Assembly (NCBI RefSeq): GCF_041435195.1
Contig: NZ_CP108106.1
Location: 6,363,501 to 6,427,500 of the forward strand
Length of the DNA: 64,000 nucleotides
Reading direction: 5' to 3'
Source: Streptomyces sp. NBC_00224
Lineage (GTDB): Bacteria; Actinomycetota; Actinomycetes; Streptomycetales; Streptomycetaceae
A program made the translations under genes and the position numbers. The notes under the pieces are model-generated. The model was not told where the DNA came from and did not search any database. It saw nothing but the letters and a program-made list of their open reading frames with translations. Shown here piece by piece: positions 7,800-16,334 of the stretch (positions are counted from its first letter, which is position 1; each line of letters starts with the position of its first letter).

Positions 7800-9137
7800 A
7801 TGGGACGAGAGCAGTGGAAGAAGATCTGGGTCGGCTCGGCAGGGAACATGGTCGAGTGGTTCGACTGGTTCGTGTACGCCACCTTCGCGGTGTACTTCGC
7901 GGACGCGTTCTTCCCGAAGGGGAACGAGACCGCGAACCTCATGAACACGATGGGGATCTTCGCCGTCGGCTTCTTCATGCGGCCGGTGGGCGGCTGGCTG
8001 CTCGGCCGCATCGGCGACCGGCGCGGCCGCAAGGCGGCGCTGACCCTGACCGTCACCCTGATGTCCGCCTCGGCGATCCTGATCGCGGTGGCGCCGACGT
8101 ACGGGGTGGCCGGGTACGGGGGAGTGGCGGTCCTCCTTGTCGCCCGCCTCCTCCAGGGCCTCTCCGTCGGTGGCGAGTACGCGGCGAGCGCCACCTATCT
8201 GACCGAGGCGTCCGACCCCCGCCGCCGGGGCTTCGCCTCCAGCTTCCAGTACGTGTCGATGACCGCGGGCCAGCTCGTCGGGCTCGGCCTGCTGATCGTC
8301 ATGCAGCGCACGATGTCCGAGCACGCGCTGCACAGCTGGGGCTGGCGGATCCCCTTCATCGTGGGGGCGTTCGGCGCGGCGATCGTCTTCTACCTCCGGC
8401 GCAACATGCTGGAGACCGAGGTGTACGAGGAGTCCGGCGCGGCCCGCGACGAGGACCGGGGCACGCTGAAGGCCCTGTGGCGCCACCGCAGGGAGGCTTT
8501 CCTGGTCATGGCCCTGACGATGGGCGGCACGGTCGCGTACTACACCTACACCACCTATCTGACGAAGTTCCTCTCCAAGAGCGCGGGCATGCCGAAGCCG
8601 ACGGCGTCGCTGGTGTCGTTCTGCGCGCTGTTCGTCTTCATGTGCCTGCAGCCGCTGGCGGGCATGCTCTCCGACCGGATCGGCCGCCGTCCGCTGCTGA
8701 TCACGTTCGCGGTCGGCTCGACGTTCCTGACCGTGCCGATCATGACGATGCTCAAGCACGCGGGCACGTTCTGGCCGGCCTTCGGCCTGGCGCTGCTCGC
8801 CCTGGTGGTCGTGACCGGCTACACCTCCATCAACGCGTGCGTGAAGGCGGAGCTGTTCCCGACCGGCATCCGCGCCCTGGGAGTCGCCCTCCCGTACGCC
8901 ATCGCCAACGCCCTGTTCGGCGGTACGGCGGAATATGTGGCGCTCTGGTTCAAGAAGGCGGACATGGAGTCCGGCTTCTACTGGTACGTGGCGGGCTGCG
9001 CGGCGGTGTCGCTGGTGGTGTACCTGACGATGAGGGAGACGCGCACGATCGACCTGAACCGCGTCGGCCCGGTTCCTCCTGGCGGTGGGCAGGCGTCGCG
9101 CGCGGCGGGACGGGCGGACGGGGTGCCCGCATCCTGA
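7800..9137 (+). CDS. MFS transporter, metabolite:H+ symporter (MHS) family
   Basis: This 445-residue protein has 12 hydrophobic segments. It begins with the MHS hallmark GSAGNMVEWFDWFVYATFAVYF, then GFFMRPVGGWLLGRIGDRRGRK, the MFS loop 2-3 motif. The central stretch LLQGLSVGGEYAASATYLTEA and the second-half SDRIGRRPLL loop also match. MHS members (KgtP, ProP, ShiA type) import organic acids, betaines or related metabolites with protons across the cytoplasmic membrane. It lies downstream of the tetR gene with a palindrome in between, so it is plausibly the uptake system of the ureide/agmatine cluster. The substrate cannot be read from sequence. Confidence 0.9.
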   Translation: MGREQWKKIWVGSAGNMVEWFDWFVYATFAVYFADAFFPKGNETANLMNTMGIFAVGFFMRPVGGWLLGRIGDRRGRKAALTLTVTLMSASAILIAVAPTYGVAGYGGVAVLLVARLLQGLSVGGEYAASATYLTEASDPRRRGFASSFQYVSMTAGQLVGLGLLIVMQRTMSEHALHSWGWRIPFIVGAFGAAIVFYLRRNMLETEVYEESGAARDEDRGTLKALWRHRREAFLVMALTMGGTVAYYTYTTYLTKFLSKSAGMPKPTASLVSFCALFVFMCLQPLAGMLSDRIGRRPLLITFAVGSTFLTVPIMTMLKHAGTFWPAFGLALLALVVVTGYTSINACVKAELFPTGIRALGVALPYAIANALFGGTAEYVALWFKKADMESGFYWYVAGCAAVSLVVYLTMRETRTIDLNRVGPVPPGGGQASRAAGRADGVPAS

Positions 9138-9171
9138 GACCCGGCTCCGCCCGCCGCGGGGCGTATGGCAG

Positions 9172-9318
9172 ACTGCGGACCGTGCTCGCTTTCATGATGA
9201 TTATGGACAGCAGCGCGCCGGTCCGCAGTGACCGCTGAACCCGCGGCAAACCCCCGCGGCAGCGGACATCGTGCCCCAGACCCGCGCGCAGACCCTTCGC
9301 ACCCGCGAGGGGTTTTTT
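9172..9318 (+). promoter_or_regulatory. Attenuator-like leader of cimA
   Basis: An 11-bp perfect stem joins ACTGCGGACCG (9172-9182) to CGGTCCGCAGT (9219-9229). A short open frame, GTG at 9182 to TGA at 9236-9238, runs through its loop and encodes LAFMMIMDSSAPVRSDR after the start. Downstream, ACCCTTCGC (9292-9300) pairs with GCGAGGGGT (9305-9313; one G-T pair) and is followed by six T. A terminator 100 bases ahead of a biosynthetic gene and behind a mini-ORF is the layout of ribosome-mediated attenuation. The peptide has only one Ile codon, so the signal is uncertain. Confidence 0.6.
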
Positions 9319-9420
9319 CGTTTCCCGGCCCACCACGGCCGGACGCGAGCCGCACGCGATGATGGGGGCAAGTGGAGCCAGAAAATCCGGAGCCACTCAT
9401 CCGACAGGAGTCACCCCAGC

Positions 9421-11043
9421 ATGACGGCCAACGAGGCACCTGAAGAGAGCCATCGCGTCGACGACACGTTCCACGTCTTCGACACCACGCTGCGCGACGG
9501 CGCCCAGCGCGAGGGCATCAACCTCACCGTCGCGGACAAGCTGACGATCGCCCGGCACCTGGACGACTTCGGGGTGGGGTTCATCGAGGGCGGCTGGCCC
9601 GGCGCCAACCCCCGCGACACGGAGTTCTTCGCCCGCGCCAAGCAGGAGATCGACTTCAAGAACGCCCAGCTGGTGGCGTTCGGGGCCACCCGCCGCCCGG
9701 GCGGCAGCGCGGCCACGGACCCGCAGGTCAAGGCGCTGCTCGCGTCCGGTGCGCCGGTGATCACGCTGGTCGCCAAGTCCCACGACCGCCATGTCGAGCT
9801 CGCCCTGCGCACCACGCTGGACGAGAACCTGGAGATGGTCCGGGACACGGTGTCCTACCTGCGGGAACAGGGCCGCCGGGTGTTCGTCGACTGCGAGCAC
9901 TTCTTCGACGGGTACCGGGCCAACCCCGAGTACGCCAAGTCGGTCGTCCGGGCCGCGAGCGACTCCGGCGCCGATGTCGTCATCCTCTGCGACACCAACG
10001 GCGGCATGCTGCCCGCCCAGATCCAGGCCGTGGTCGCCACCGTCCTCGCCGACACCGGCACCCGGCTCGGCATCCACGCCCAGGACGACACGGGCTGCGC
10101 CGTCGCCAACACGCTCGCGGCCGTGGACGCGGGCGCCACGCACGTGCAGTGCACGGCCAACGGGTACGGCGAGCGGGTGGGCAACGCGAACCTGTTCCCG
10201 GTGGTGGCGGCCTTGGAGCTCAAGTACGGCAAGAAGGTGCTGCCGGAGGGCGCACTGCCCGAGATGACGCGCATCTCGCACGCGATCGCGGAGGTCGTGA
10301 ACCTCACGCCCTCGACGCACCAGCCGTACGTGGGGGTCTCCGCCTTCGCCCACAAGGCGGGCCTGCACGCCTCGGCGATCAAGGTCGACCCGGACCTTTA
10401 CCAGCACATCGACCCGGGCCTCGTCGGCAACCGCATCCGGATGCTGGTCTCCGACATGGCGGGCCGCGCCTCCATCGAGCTCAAGGGCAAGGAGCTCGGC
10501 GTCGAACTAGGCGGCGACCGCGAGCTGGTCGGCCGGGTCGTCGCCCGGGTCAAGGAGCGCGAGCTCAAGGGCTACACGTACGAGGCGGCGGACGCCTCCT
10601 TCGAACTCCTCCTGCGCGCCGAGGCCGAGGGCCGGGCCCGCAAGTACTTCCGCATCGAGTCCTGGCGCGCCATCGTCGAGGACCGCCCCGACGGCACCCA
10701 CGCCAACGAGGCGACGGTGAAGCTGTGGGCCAAGGGCGAGCGGATCGTGGCGACGGCGGAGGGCAACGGCCCCGTCAACGCGCTCGACCGGGCCCTGCGG
10801 GTCGGCCTGGAGCGCATCTACCCCCAGCTGGCCAAGCTGGAACTGGTCGACTACAAGGTCCGCATCCTGGAGGGCCGCCACGGCACGGACTCCACGACGC
10901 GCGTCCTGATCACGACGACGGACGGGGCGGGGGAGTGGGCCACGGTCGGAGTCGCGACGAACATCATCGGGGCGTCCTGGGGGGCGCTGGAGGATGCGTA
11001 CACGTACGGGCTGCTGAGGGCTGGGGTGGAGCCGACGGAGTAG
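9421..11043 (+). CDS. cimA: (R)-citramalate synthase / 2-isopropylmalate synthase homologue
   Basis: This 540-residue enzyme belongs to the DRE-TIM (HMG-CoA lyase-like) family. DTTLRDGAQREGINLTV is the catalytic start, HAQDDTGCAVAN carries metal-binding histidine, and GYGERVGNANL is the second family signature. From about residue 390 a C-terminal allosteric (LeuA dimer) domain follows (THANEATVKLWAKGERIVATAEG). The long form with these segments is the actinobacterial CimA type, which condenses pyruvate and acetyl-CoA to citramalate for threonine-independent isoleucine synthesis. The ATG start follows AGGAGTCACCCCAGC. The leader upstream suggests attenuation. A role as a second isopropylmalate synthase cannot be excluded. 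Confidence 0.88.
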   Translation: MTANEAPEESHRVDDTFHVFDTTLRDGAQREGINLTVADKLTIARHLDDFGVGFIEGGWPGANPRDTEFFARAKQEIDFKNAQLVAFGATRRPGGSAATDPQVKALLASGAPVITLVAKSHDRHVELALRTTLDENLEMVRDTVSYLREQGRRVFVDCEHFFDGYRANPEYAKSVVRAASDSGADVVILCDTNGGMLPAQIQAVVATVLADTGTRLGIHAQDDTGCAVANTLAAVDAGATHVQCTANGYGERVGNANLFPVVAALELKYGKKVLPEGALPEMTRISHAIAEVVNLTPSTHQPYVGVSAFAHKAGLHASAIKVDPDLYQHIDPGLVGNRIRMLVSDMAGRASIELKGKELGVELGGDRELVGRVVARVKERELKGYTYEAADASFELLLRAEAEGRARKYFRIESWRAIVEDRPDGTHANEATVKLWAKGERIVATAEGNGPVNALDRALRVGLERIYPQLAKLELVDYKVRILEGRHGTDSTTRVLITTTDGAGEWATVGVATNIIGASWGALEDAYTYGLLRAGVEPTE

Positions 11044-11058
11044 TCGGCCGGGAGTTTC

Positions 11059-11221
11059 CCCACCCCGCCCGTTCCCTCAAGCCCGCTGGCGGGCGGCCGG
11101 GTTCTTCGCCTGCGGGGTGCAGGGGCCGCAGGCCCCGCGACGGGGTCCGGGGGCGCAGCCCCCGGGAGACCACCCTCACCCCCACCCACCCCCGGAGGGT
11201 TCAGGGAAGGGGCGGGGTGGG
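11059..11221 (-). repeat. Hairpin-rich intergenic repeat, copy B (inverted relative to copy A)
   Basis: The part 11140-11221 is the near-perfect reverse complement of 1549-1633, including the CCGGGGGC/GCCCCCGG stem. The first part also contains GGGGCCGCAGGCCCC (11122-11136). It fills most of the gap between cimA and the next gene and probably terminates or stabilises the cimA transcript. Confidence 0.7.
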
Positions 11222-11235
11222 AGGCTAAAGGGTGT

Positions 11236-11266
11236 TTGTCCGGTTCGTCGGGGAGTCGGGTAGCGT
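11236..11266 (+). promoter_or_regulatory. Candidate promoter with near-leaderless start
   Basis: TTGTCC (11236-11241), a 19-base spacer and TAGCGT (11261-11266) lie immediately before the ATG at 11274. Transcription would start at or next to the start codon, and no Shine-Dalgarno is visible, which together suggest a leaderless mRNA. Confidence 0.4.
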
Positions 11267-11273
11267 CGGACTC

Positions 11274-12635
11274 ATGAGGTCCCGCGTTTTGATCGCACTC
11301 TCCGCCGCCGCACTCGCCACGCTGGCGACCATCGCCCCCACGGCCGCGGCTCCCGCCGCGTCCGGCGTCGAAGAAGTCGCCACCGCACTGAAGAAGGCGC
11401 CGGTGTACGTCGACCCCGGCGCCGCCGGGCAGCTGTCGGCCGCCCAGGCCGACGCGCTGGCCAAGAAGATCAAGGACGCCGACAAGCCGCTCTTCGTCGC
11501 CGTGCTGCCCGCGACCGCCGCGTTCCCGAAGGACACCCTCCTGCGGAACCTGCGCACGGACACCGGCGTCACCGGCCTGTACGCCGTCCGCTTGGGCGAC
11601 GCCTTCAACGCCGGCGCCGACCGCAAGGTCATGTCGGCGCAGGCCGTCGACAACCTGAAGACCGCCGTACGCGCCCCCGGCACCGCCACGGACGCGTCGA
11701 CCCAGCTCAACGCGTTCGTCGACCGGGCCCTGCCCACGATGCGCGGCCGCGCCCCCGCCTCCTGGGGCGGCGGCTCCGGGGCCGACGACAGCAGTGGTGT
11801 TTCCGGCACCGCCCTCATCGTCACCGGCGCGGTCGTCGTCGCGGGCGGCGCCGGTGCGTACGCCCTGGTCCGGCGCAGCCGCAAGAAGAAGGCCGAGGAG
11901 GAGCGGGCCGCGCTCCAGCGGCTCCAGGTGGTGGTCGACGAGGACATCACCGCGTTCGGCGAGGAGCTCGACCGGCTCGACTTCCACCCCGCCGAGACCG
12001 GCGCCGACGATGCCATGCGCGCCGACTACGAGCGCGCCCTCGACTCGTACGAGAGCGCGAAGACCCTGATGGCGGCGGCCCGGCACCCCGGCGACGTACG
12101 CGGGGTGACGCAGGCCCTGGAGGACGGGCGGTTCTCGCTCGCCGCCCTCGCCGCCCGCCGCGAGCACCGGCCGCTGCCCGAGCGCCGCGCCCCCTGCTTC
12201 TTCGACCCGCGCCACGGCCCCTCGGTCGAGGACGCAGCCTGGTCTCCGGCGGGCGGCGCCCCGCGCCAGGTCCCGGTCTGCCTGGCGGACGCGACCCGTC
12301 TGCGGGACGGGCAGGACCCGCTGGTGCGCGAGGTCGACACGGACGGGGGCCGCCGTCCGTACTACGACGCGGGCCCGGCGTACGGCCCCTGGGCCGGCGG
12401 CTACTTCGGCGGCGGCATCCTGCCCGGTCTGCTCATGGGCACGATGCTCGGCTCGATGCTCTCCACCCCGGCCTACGCGGCCGACTACGGCGGCGCCGAC
12501 TTCGCGGGCCAGAGCTACGACGGCGGCGACGTCTCCGGCTCCGACTTCAACCCGTCCGACTTCGGCGGCGGCTGGGGCGACGGGGGCGGCGGAGGCGGAG
12601 ACGGCGGCGGGTTCGACGGGGGCGGCGGCTGGTAG
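11274..12635 (+). CDS. Secreted/membrane-anchored protein of unknown function with Gly-rich tail
   Basis: This 453-residue protein starts with a signal peptide (about residues 1-26, RSRVLIALSAAALATLATI then AAPAAS). An extracytoplasmic domain follows (VYVDPGAAGQLSAAQADAL, LFVAVLPATAAF), loosely resembling TPM-type domains. A transmembrane segment around residue 180 (GTALIVTGAVVVAGGAGAYALV) is followed by basic RRSRKKK and a coiled-coil-like cytoplasmic region. The C-terminus is Gly/Asp/Ser-rich and ends in a run of Gly and Trp, like other TPM-associated membrane proteins. I do not recognise a specific function. Lone gene between repeat copy B and a convergent yceI. Confidence 0.75.
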   Translation: MRSRVLIALSAAALATLATIAPTAAAPAASGVEEVATALKKAPVYVDPGAAGQLSAAQADALAKKIKDADKPLFVAVLPATAAFPKDTLLRNLRTDTGVTGLYAVRLGDAFNAGADRKVMSAQAVDNLKTAVRAPGTATDASTQLNAFVDRALPTMRGRAPASWGGGSGADDSSGVSGTALIVTGAVVVAGGAGAYALVRRSRKKKAEEERAALQRLQVVVDEDITAFGEELDRLDFHPAETGADDAMRADYERALDSYESAKTLMAAARHPGDVRGVTQALEDGRFSLAALAARREHRPLPERRAPCFFDPRHGPSVEDAAWSPAGGAPRQVPVCLADATRLRDGQDPLVREVDTDGGRRPYYDAGPAYGPWAGGYFGGGILPGLLMGTMLGSMLSTPAYAADYGGADFAGQSYDGGDVSGSDFNPSDFGGGWGDGGGGGGDGGGFDGGGGW

Positions 12636-12654
12636 GGGCGGCGGTGGGCCGGGG

Positions 12655-13257
12655 TCACGCGCCCTTGATCGCCGAGATGTCGAAGGTCAGCTTGACCTTG
12701 TCGCTGACGACGACGCCGCCGGTCTCCAGTGCGGCGTTCCAGGTCAGGCCCCAGTCGGAGCGCAGGATGTCGGCGCTGCCCTCGAAGCCGACGCGCTGGT
12801 TGCCGTAGGGGTCGGTGGCCGAGCCGTTGAACTCCAGGTCGATGGCGAGCGGCTTGGTGACGTCCTTGATGGTGAGGTCGCCGACGATCCGGTACTTGTC
12901 GCCGCCGAGCTGCTGGGCCTCGGTGGAGCGGAAGGTCATCAGCGGGAACTGCTCGGCGTCGAAGAAGTCGCCGCCGCGCAGGTGGTTGTCGCGGTCGCCG
13001 ATGCCGGTGTCGACGGAGGCGATCTTCACGTCGATGACGGCGGCGGAGGCGGCGGGGTCGGTGCCGTCGAGGGTGAGGGTGCCCTCGTGCTCGACGAACG
13101 AGCCGCGAACGTTGGTGACCATCGCGTGACGCACGGTGAAGCCGATGCTGCTGTGGGCCGGGTCGATGGTGTACGTGCCGGTCAGGGCGGCGAGGGCCGG
13201 GTCGACGGGGGCGATGGTCGTGGTCGTGCTGGTGCTCTTGCGGGCGAAGATTCCCAT
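12655..13257 (-). CDS. YceI-family protein
   Basis: This 200-residue protein has the YceI lipocalin-like barrel: GTYTIDPAHSSIGFTVRHAMV near the start, GGDFFDAEQFPLMTFRST in the middle and DLTIKDVTKPLAIDLEF, then WGLTWNAALETGGVVVSDKV. Family members bind isoprenoids or amphiphiles. This one has no signal peptide, only a Ser/Thr-rich N-terminal extension, so it should be cytoplasmic. The ATG at 13257 is preceded by AGGAGCAGCAGCC. A 13283-13333 cluster of TTCAAC half-sites just upstream is a likely operator. It is preceded on the same strand by an XRE-TPR regulator. Confidence 0.9.
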   Translation of the reverse strand: MGIFARKSTSTTTTIAPVDPALAALTGTYTIDPAHSSIGFTVRHAMVTNVRGSFVEHEGTLTLDGTDPAASAAVIDVKIASVDTGIGDRDNHLRGGDFFDAEQFPLMTFRSTEAQQLGGDKYRIVGDLTIKDVTKPLAIDLEFNGSATDPYGNQRVGFEGSADILRSDWGLTWNAALETGGVVVSDKVKLTFDISAIKGA

Positions 13258-13282
13258 GGCTGCTGCTCCTTCGGGGCGGTCG

Positions 13283-13333
13283 GTTGAATGTTCAACAAGA
13301 GCGACTGTAGACCCATTCCGTTCAACTTTCAAC
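13283..13333 (-). promoter_or_regulatory. TTCAAC half-site cluster upstream of yceI
   Basis: GTTGAA-TG-TTCAAC (13283-13296) is a perfect inverted repeat. Further upstream TTCAAC-T-TTCAAC (13321-13333) repeats the half-site directly. This resembles MarR-type operator spacing; the cognate regulator is not obvious in the window. Confidence 0.5.
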
Positions 13334-13373
13334 AACCAAGTTTCCGGGCGCGCCACGACCCCTGCCGGGCGCC

Positions 13374-14717
13374 CTAATACCGCGGCGGCACCGGCGCCGG
13401 CCCCAGTGTCGTCGTCCCCGGCGCCGCCCGGTGCCCAAGGCCCGTGCGGTACGCGTCCAGTGCCGCCTCCGTGCGGCCCGTGCGGCGCAGCAGGTCGCCG
13501 AGGAGGCGGCACAGGTCCGCCAGGTCGCCCGTCGCGCCGCTGCGCTCCAGTAGGCCGAGGGCCGTGACGTAGTGCTCCTCGGCGGCCTCCAGGTCGCCGC
13601 TCTCCTCGCGGATCAGGCCGAGGAGGCGGTGCGCGCCGCCCGCGTGGACCGCGCCGTGCTGGTCGCCCAGCTCCGGCGCCGGGTCGACGAGCGGGGTGAG
13701 CAGCGAGGCCGCCTCCGCGTGGCGGCCCAGGCGGCGCAGGACGTCGGCCAGTTCGACCTCGACCTGGCAGGTGAAGAGCGCGGCCCGCTTGGCGGCCAGC
13801 ATGTCGCGGGCCGTGCGCAACTCCCGCTCGGCGGCGGTCAGTTCGCCGTCCTGGGCGTATACGTACCCCCGCATCCAGTGGCAGTGCGCCAGGTCGGTGC
13901 GCAGGCGCAGCTGGCGGTAGACCGACTGGGCCTTGGCGAGTGACGCGTCGGCGTCGGCCGTGCGGCCCTCGGCCAGGAAGGTGCGGGCGACCTGGCGGTG
14001 CATGCCCGCCACCAGCGCCGGGTCGGAGACCTGCGGCGCGAGTGCCAACGCCAGTTCGGCGGCGTGCGCGGCGCGCGCCTGGGCGCCCATGTCCAGGTAT
14101 GGGCCGATGACCGCCGAGTAGAGCAGGACCAGCGACTCCGGGTCGTTGAGGCCGCTCGTGCCGAGTTCGTCGATGGTCGATTCGAGGAGGTAGCAGGCGT
14201 AGCGGAGCTCGCCCGCCAGGACGTGGGCGATCGCCCGGCCCCGGATCGCGCGCGCCCGGCGCGGCAGCGGCTCGCCCACCTGCTGGCGCTCGGACGCCTC
14301 GAAGTGCCGTATGGCGTCGGCCAGTTCGCCGGTCTCCAGGGCGCAGTCGCCCAGGCCGAGCAGGGCCTCCGCCTGTTCGGGGAGCAGGTCGTGCAGCTCG
14401 GCCTCGGTCAGCAGCTGGCGGTAGCGTACGGCCGCCTCCTCCGCGTCGCCGGTGGCCAGGAGCCGCTGGGCGTCGGTGAGGCCCAGGCGCAGTTCGGTCG
14501 CGAGGTGGGCGGGGCGGCCGGTGGCCAGTTCCTCGTACGTGGTGCCCAGGCGCTCGGCGAGGTGGCGCAGCGCCGCTTCGGAGGGCCTGACCTTGCCGGA
14601 CTCCAGGGTCGACACATAGGCCGGGGTGTAGGCGGGCTCGGCCAGCTGACGCTGGGTGAGTCCCCGTTCGGCGCGCAGTCGCTGCACCCGGCGGCCGATC
14701 ACGGCAGGTTCGTCCAT
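13374..14717 (-). CDS. XRE-family regulator with tetratricopeptide repeats
   Basis: This 447-residue protein has an N-terminal helix-turn-helix (IGRRVQRLRAERGLTQRQLA, then YTPAYVSTLESGKVRPSEAALRHLAERLG) over about residues 7-70. The rest is a TPR-type solenoid of about 360 residues with repeated helical pairs (AALDAYRTGLG, AEEHYVTALGLLE, ADASLAKAQSVYRQL). This architecture is shared by Streptomyces regulators that sense peptides or partner proteins. The start at 14717 is preferred over an ATG 8 codons upstream because GGAGACACG directly precedes it. Divergent from the M64 peptidase gene, with a 7-bp inverted repeat in the shared intergenic space. Confidence 0.9.
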   Translation of the reverse strand: MDEPAVIGRRVQRLRAERGLTQRQLAEPAYTPAYVSTLESGKVRPSEAALRHLAERLGTTYEELATGRPAHLATELRLGLTDAQRLLATGDAEEAAVRYRQLLTEAELHDLLPEQAEALLGLGDCALETGELADAIRHFEASERQQVGEPLPRRARAIRGRAIAHVLAGELRYACYLLESTIDELGTSGLNDPESLVLLYSAVIGPYLDMGAQARAAHAAELALALAPQVSDPALVAGMHRQVARTFLAEGRTADADASLAKAQSVYRQLRLRTDLAHCHWMRGYVYAQDGELTAAERELRTARDMLAAKRAALFTCQVEVELADVLRRLGRHAEAASLLTPLVDPAPELGDQHGAVHAGGAHRLLGLIREESGDLEAAEEHYVTALGLLERSGATGDLADLCRLLGDLLRRTGRTEAALDAYRTGLGHRAAPGTTTLGPAPVPPRY

Positions 14718-14767
14718 CGTGTCTCCCTCGTCCCGGGGCATTGCGCATGCCCCGTGCGCCCCCTAAC

Positions 14768-14805
14768 TTAAGCGAGCCGTTCAACAGATTTACCCGACCG
14801 CTTAA
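14768..14805. promoter_or_regulatory. Inverted repeat in divergent XRE/peptidase intergenic region
   Basis: TTAAGCG (14768-14774) and CGCTTAA (14799-14805) are a perfect 7-bp pair 24 bases apart. The spacer contains GTTCAAC, the same half-site found upstream of yceI. The low GC content here marks a regulatory region. Confidence 0.45.
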
Positions 14806-14829
14806 CTTCCGTCACTGGGGGAGGACTTC

Positions 14830-16203
14830 ATGCGCCCAGCCTTGCGTCCGTCGTTGCGCAGAACGTCGTTGCGCAGAACCATAGCGGCGACCGGACTCGC
14901 CGCATCCGTCGTTGCCGCACTCCTGTCCGTGCCCGCCTCGGCCGCCGGCGCTCCGGCTCCCCGGCCGCGTGTCGAGGTCGAGATACCCGGGCCCGAGGAG
15001 GGCGGCGAGGCCGGGTCCGGGCATGTGCGCGTTCCGGCCACGGGGGCGAGCCGCCCCGCTGCCCGGCTCTCCGGGCGGGCCGCCGACGCCGACGGCGACG
15101 TCAGCGAGATCGTCGACAACGGGCCGAGCGCCGACCGCCTCGACGTCGTCATCGTCGGGGACGGGTACACCGTCGACCAGTTGGCGAAGTTCCACGCCGA
15201 CGCCAAGGAGAAGTGGGGCGAGGTGACCGGCGTCGAGCCGTACACCACTTACCAGAACCTCTTCAACGTATGGACCGTCGACGCCGTCTCGGCGCAGTCG
15301 GGCGTCTCCGGCGACCCCGCCCAGGGCGATGTGAAGAACACCGCGCTCGGCGCCTACTTCTGGTGCGACGGCATCGAGCGGCTGCTCTGCATCGACCAGG
15401 ACAAGGTCGACTCGTACGTCGCCAAGGCCCCGCAGGCCGATCTGGTGATCGTGCTGGCCAACAGCACCAAGTACGGCGGCGCCGGGTACAACGAGCCCAG
15501 CCAGAAGCTCGGTTACGAGGGGATCTCCACCGCGTCGGCCGGCAACGCCAAGTCCGGTCAGGTGGCCATCCACGAGACCGGCCACTCGCTGGGCAAGCTC
15601 GCGGACGAGTACTTCTACCCGGGCACGCCCGGCTACGAGCACTACTCCGGGCCCGAGGTCGCCGAGTCCAACATCTCGGTGCTGAGCGCCGACGCGATGG
15701 CCGCGCAGCGGACCAAGTGGTACCGGTGGCTGGGGGAGACCTCGCCCGACGGCGGCACGGTGGGTGCGTACGAAGGCGGCGGCTACTACGTCACGGGGCT
15801 CTTCCGCCCCACCGACAACTCGATCATGCGCATCCTCGGCAAGCCCTTCAGCCTGCCCGGGCGCGAGGCGATGATCGCCGGGTTCTACCGGCACGCCTCG
15901 ATCGCCACGGCCGCCGTGCCGACCGCGCAAACCCTGCGCGCCCACGACCGGGCGCGGGTGACCGTGCCCCTGCTGGCGGGCGCGGACGTCAAGCAGCCGA
16001 GGATCCGCTGGTACCTGGACGGCCGCGAGCTCACCCGGTTCGAGGGGCGCACCTGGGTCGGTGTCGCGCAGGCCATCATCTCCCCGTGGGACCGGCGGAC
16101 CCATCAGCTGAAGGTGACGGTGACCGACCCGACGAAGTCGGTGCGGGACCCGCGGATCGCGGCCGGGCTCAGCGACTCCGTCACGTGGAGCGTGCGGCGT
16201 TGA
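14830..16203 (+). CDS. Secreted M64-family zinc metallopeptidase
   Basis: This 457-residue protein has a long Sec signal peptide (basic RPSLRRTSLRRT, then a hydrophobic stretch ending ASAAGAPAP around residue 40). The mature part has VVIVGDGYTVDQLAKF, typical of M64 (IgA peptidase-like) enzymes, and the zinc site HETGHSLGKLADEY with H248, E249 and H252. C-terminal beta segments (RIRWYLDGRELTRF) form an Ig-like accessory domain. The ATG at 14830 follows GGGGGAGGACTTC. Divergent from the XRE-TPR regulator, which may control it. Substrate unknown. Confidence 0.9.
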   Translation: MRPALRPSLRRTSLRRTIAATGLAASVVAALLSVPASAAGAPAPRPRVEVEIPGPEEGGEAGSGHVRVPATGASRPAARLSGRAADADGDVSEIVDNGPSADRLDVVIVGDGYTVDQLAKFHADAKEKWGEVTGVEPYTTYQNLFNVWTVDAVSAQSGVSGDPAQGDVKNTALGAYFWCDGIERLLCIDQDKVDSYVAKAPQADLVIVLANSTKYGGAGYNEPSQKLGYEGISTASAGNAKSGQVAIHETGHSLGKLADEYFYPGTPGYEHYSGPEVAESNISVLSADAMAAQRTKWYRWLGETSPDGGTVGAYEGGGYYVTGLFRPTDNSIMRILGKPFSLPGREAMIAGFYRHASIATAAVPTAQTLRAHDRARVTVPLLAGADVKQPRIRWYLDGRELTRFEGRTWVGVAQAIISPWDRRTHQLKVTVTDPTKSVRDPRIAAGLSDSVTWSVRR

Positions 16204-16210
16204 GTGGGTG

Positions 16211-16243
16211 ACCCGATCGGGTAACCGGATTGGGTAAGCGCTT
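16211..16243 (+). promoter_or_regulatory. Palindromes upstream of the PL8 lyase
   Basis: ACCCGATCGGGT (16211-16222) is a perfect 12-bp palindrome, and AAGCGCTT (16236-16243) within GGTAAGCGCTTTC resembles LacI-family operators that control sugar-polymer genes. Both lie about 100 bases before the lyase start. Confidence 0.4.
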
Positions 16244-16334
16244 TCTGTTCGGCGTGTCCGGGGCATTGAACGCCCGGGCACGCCGTGCTACACCAACGGC
16301 AGCGGTCTACACCACTTCCCTCCGGGAGTTCCCT

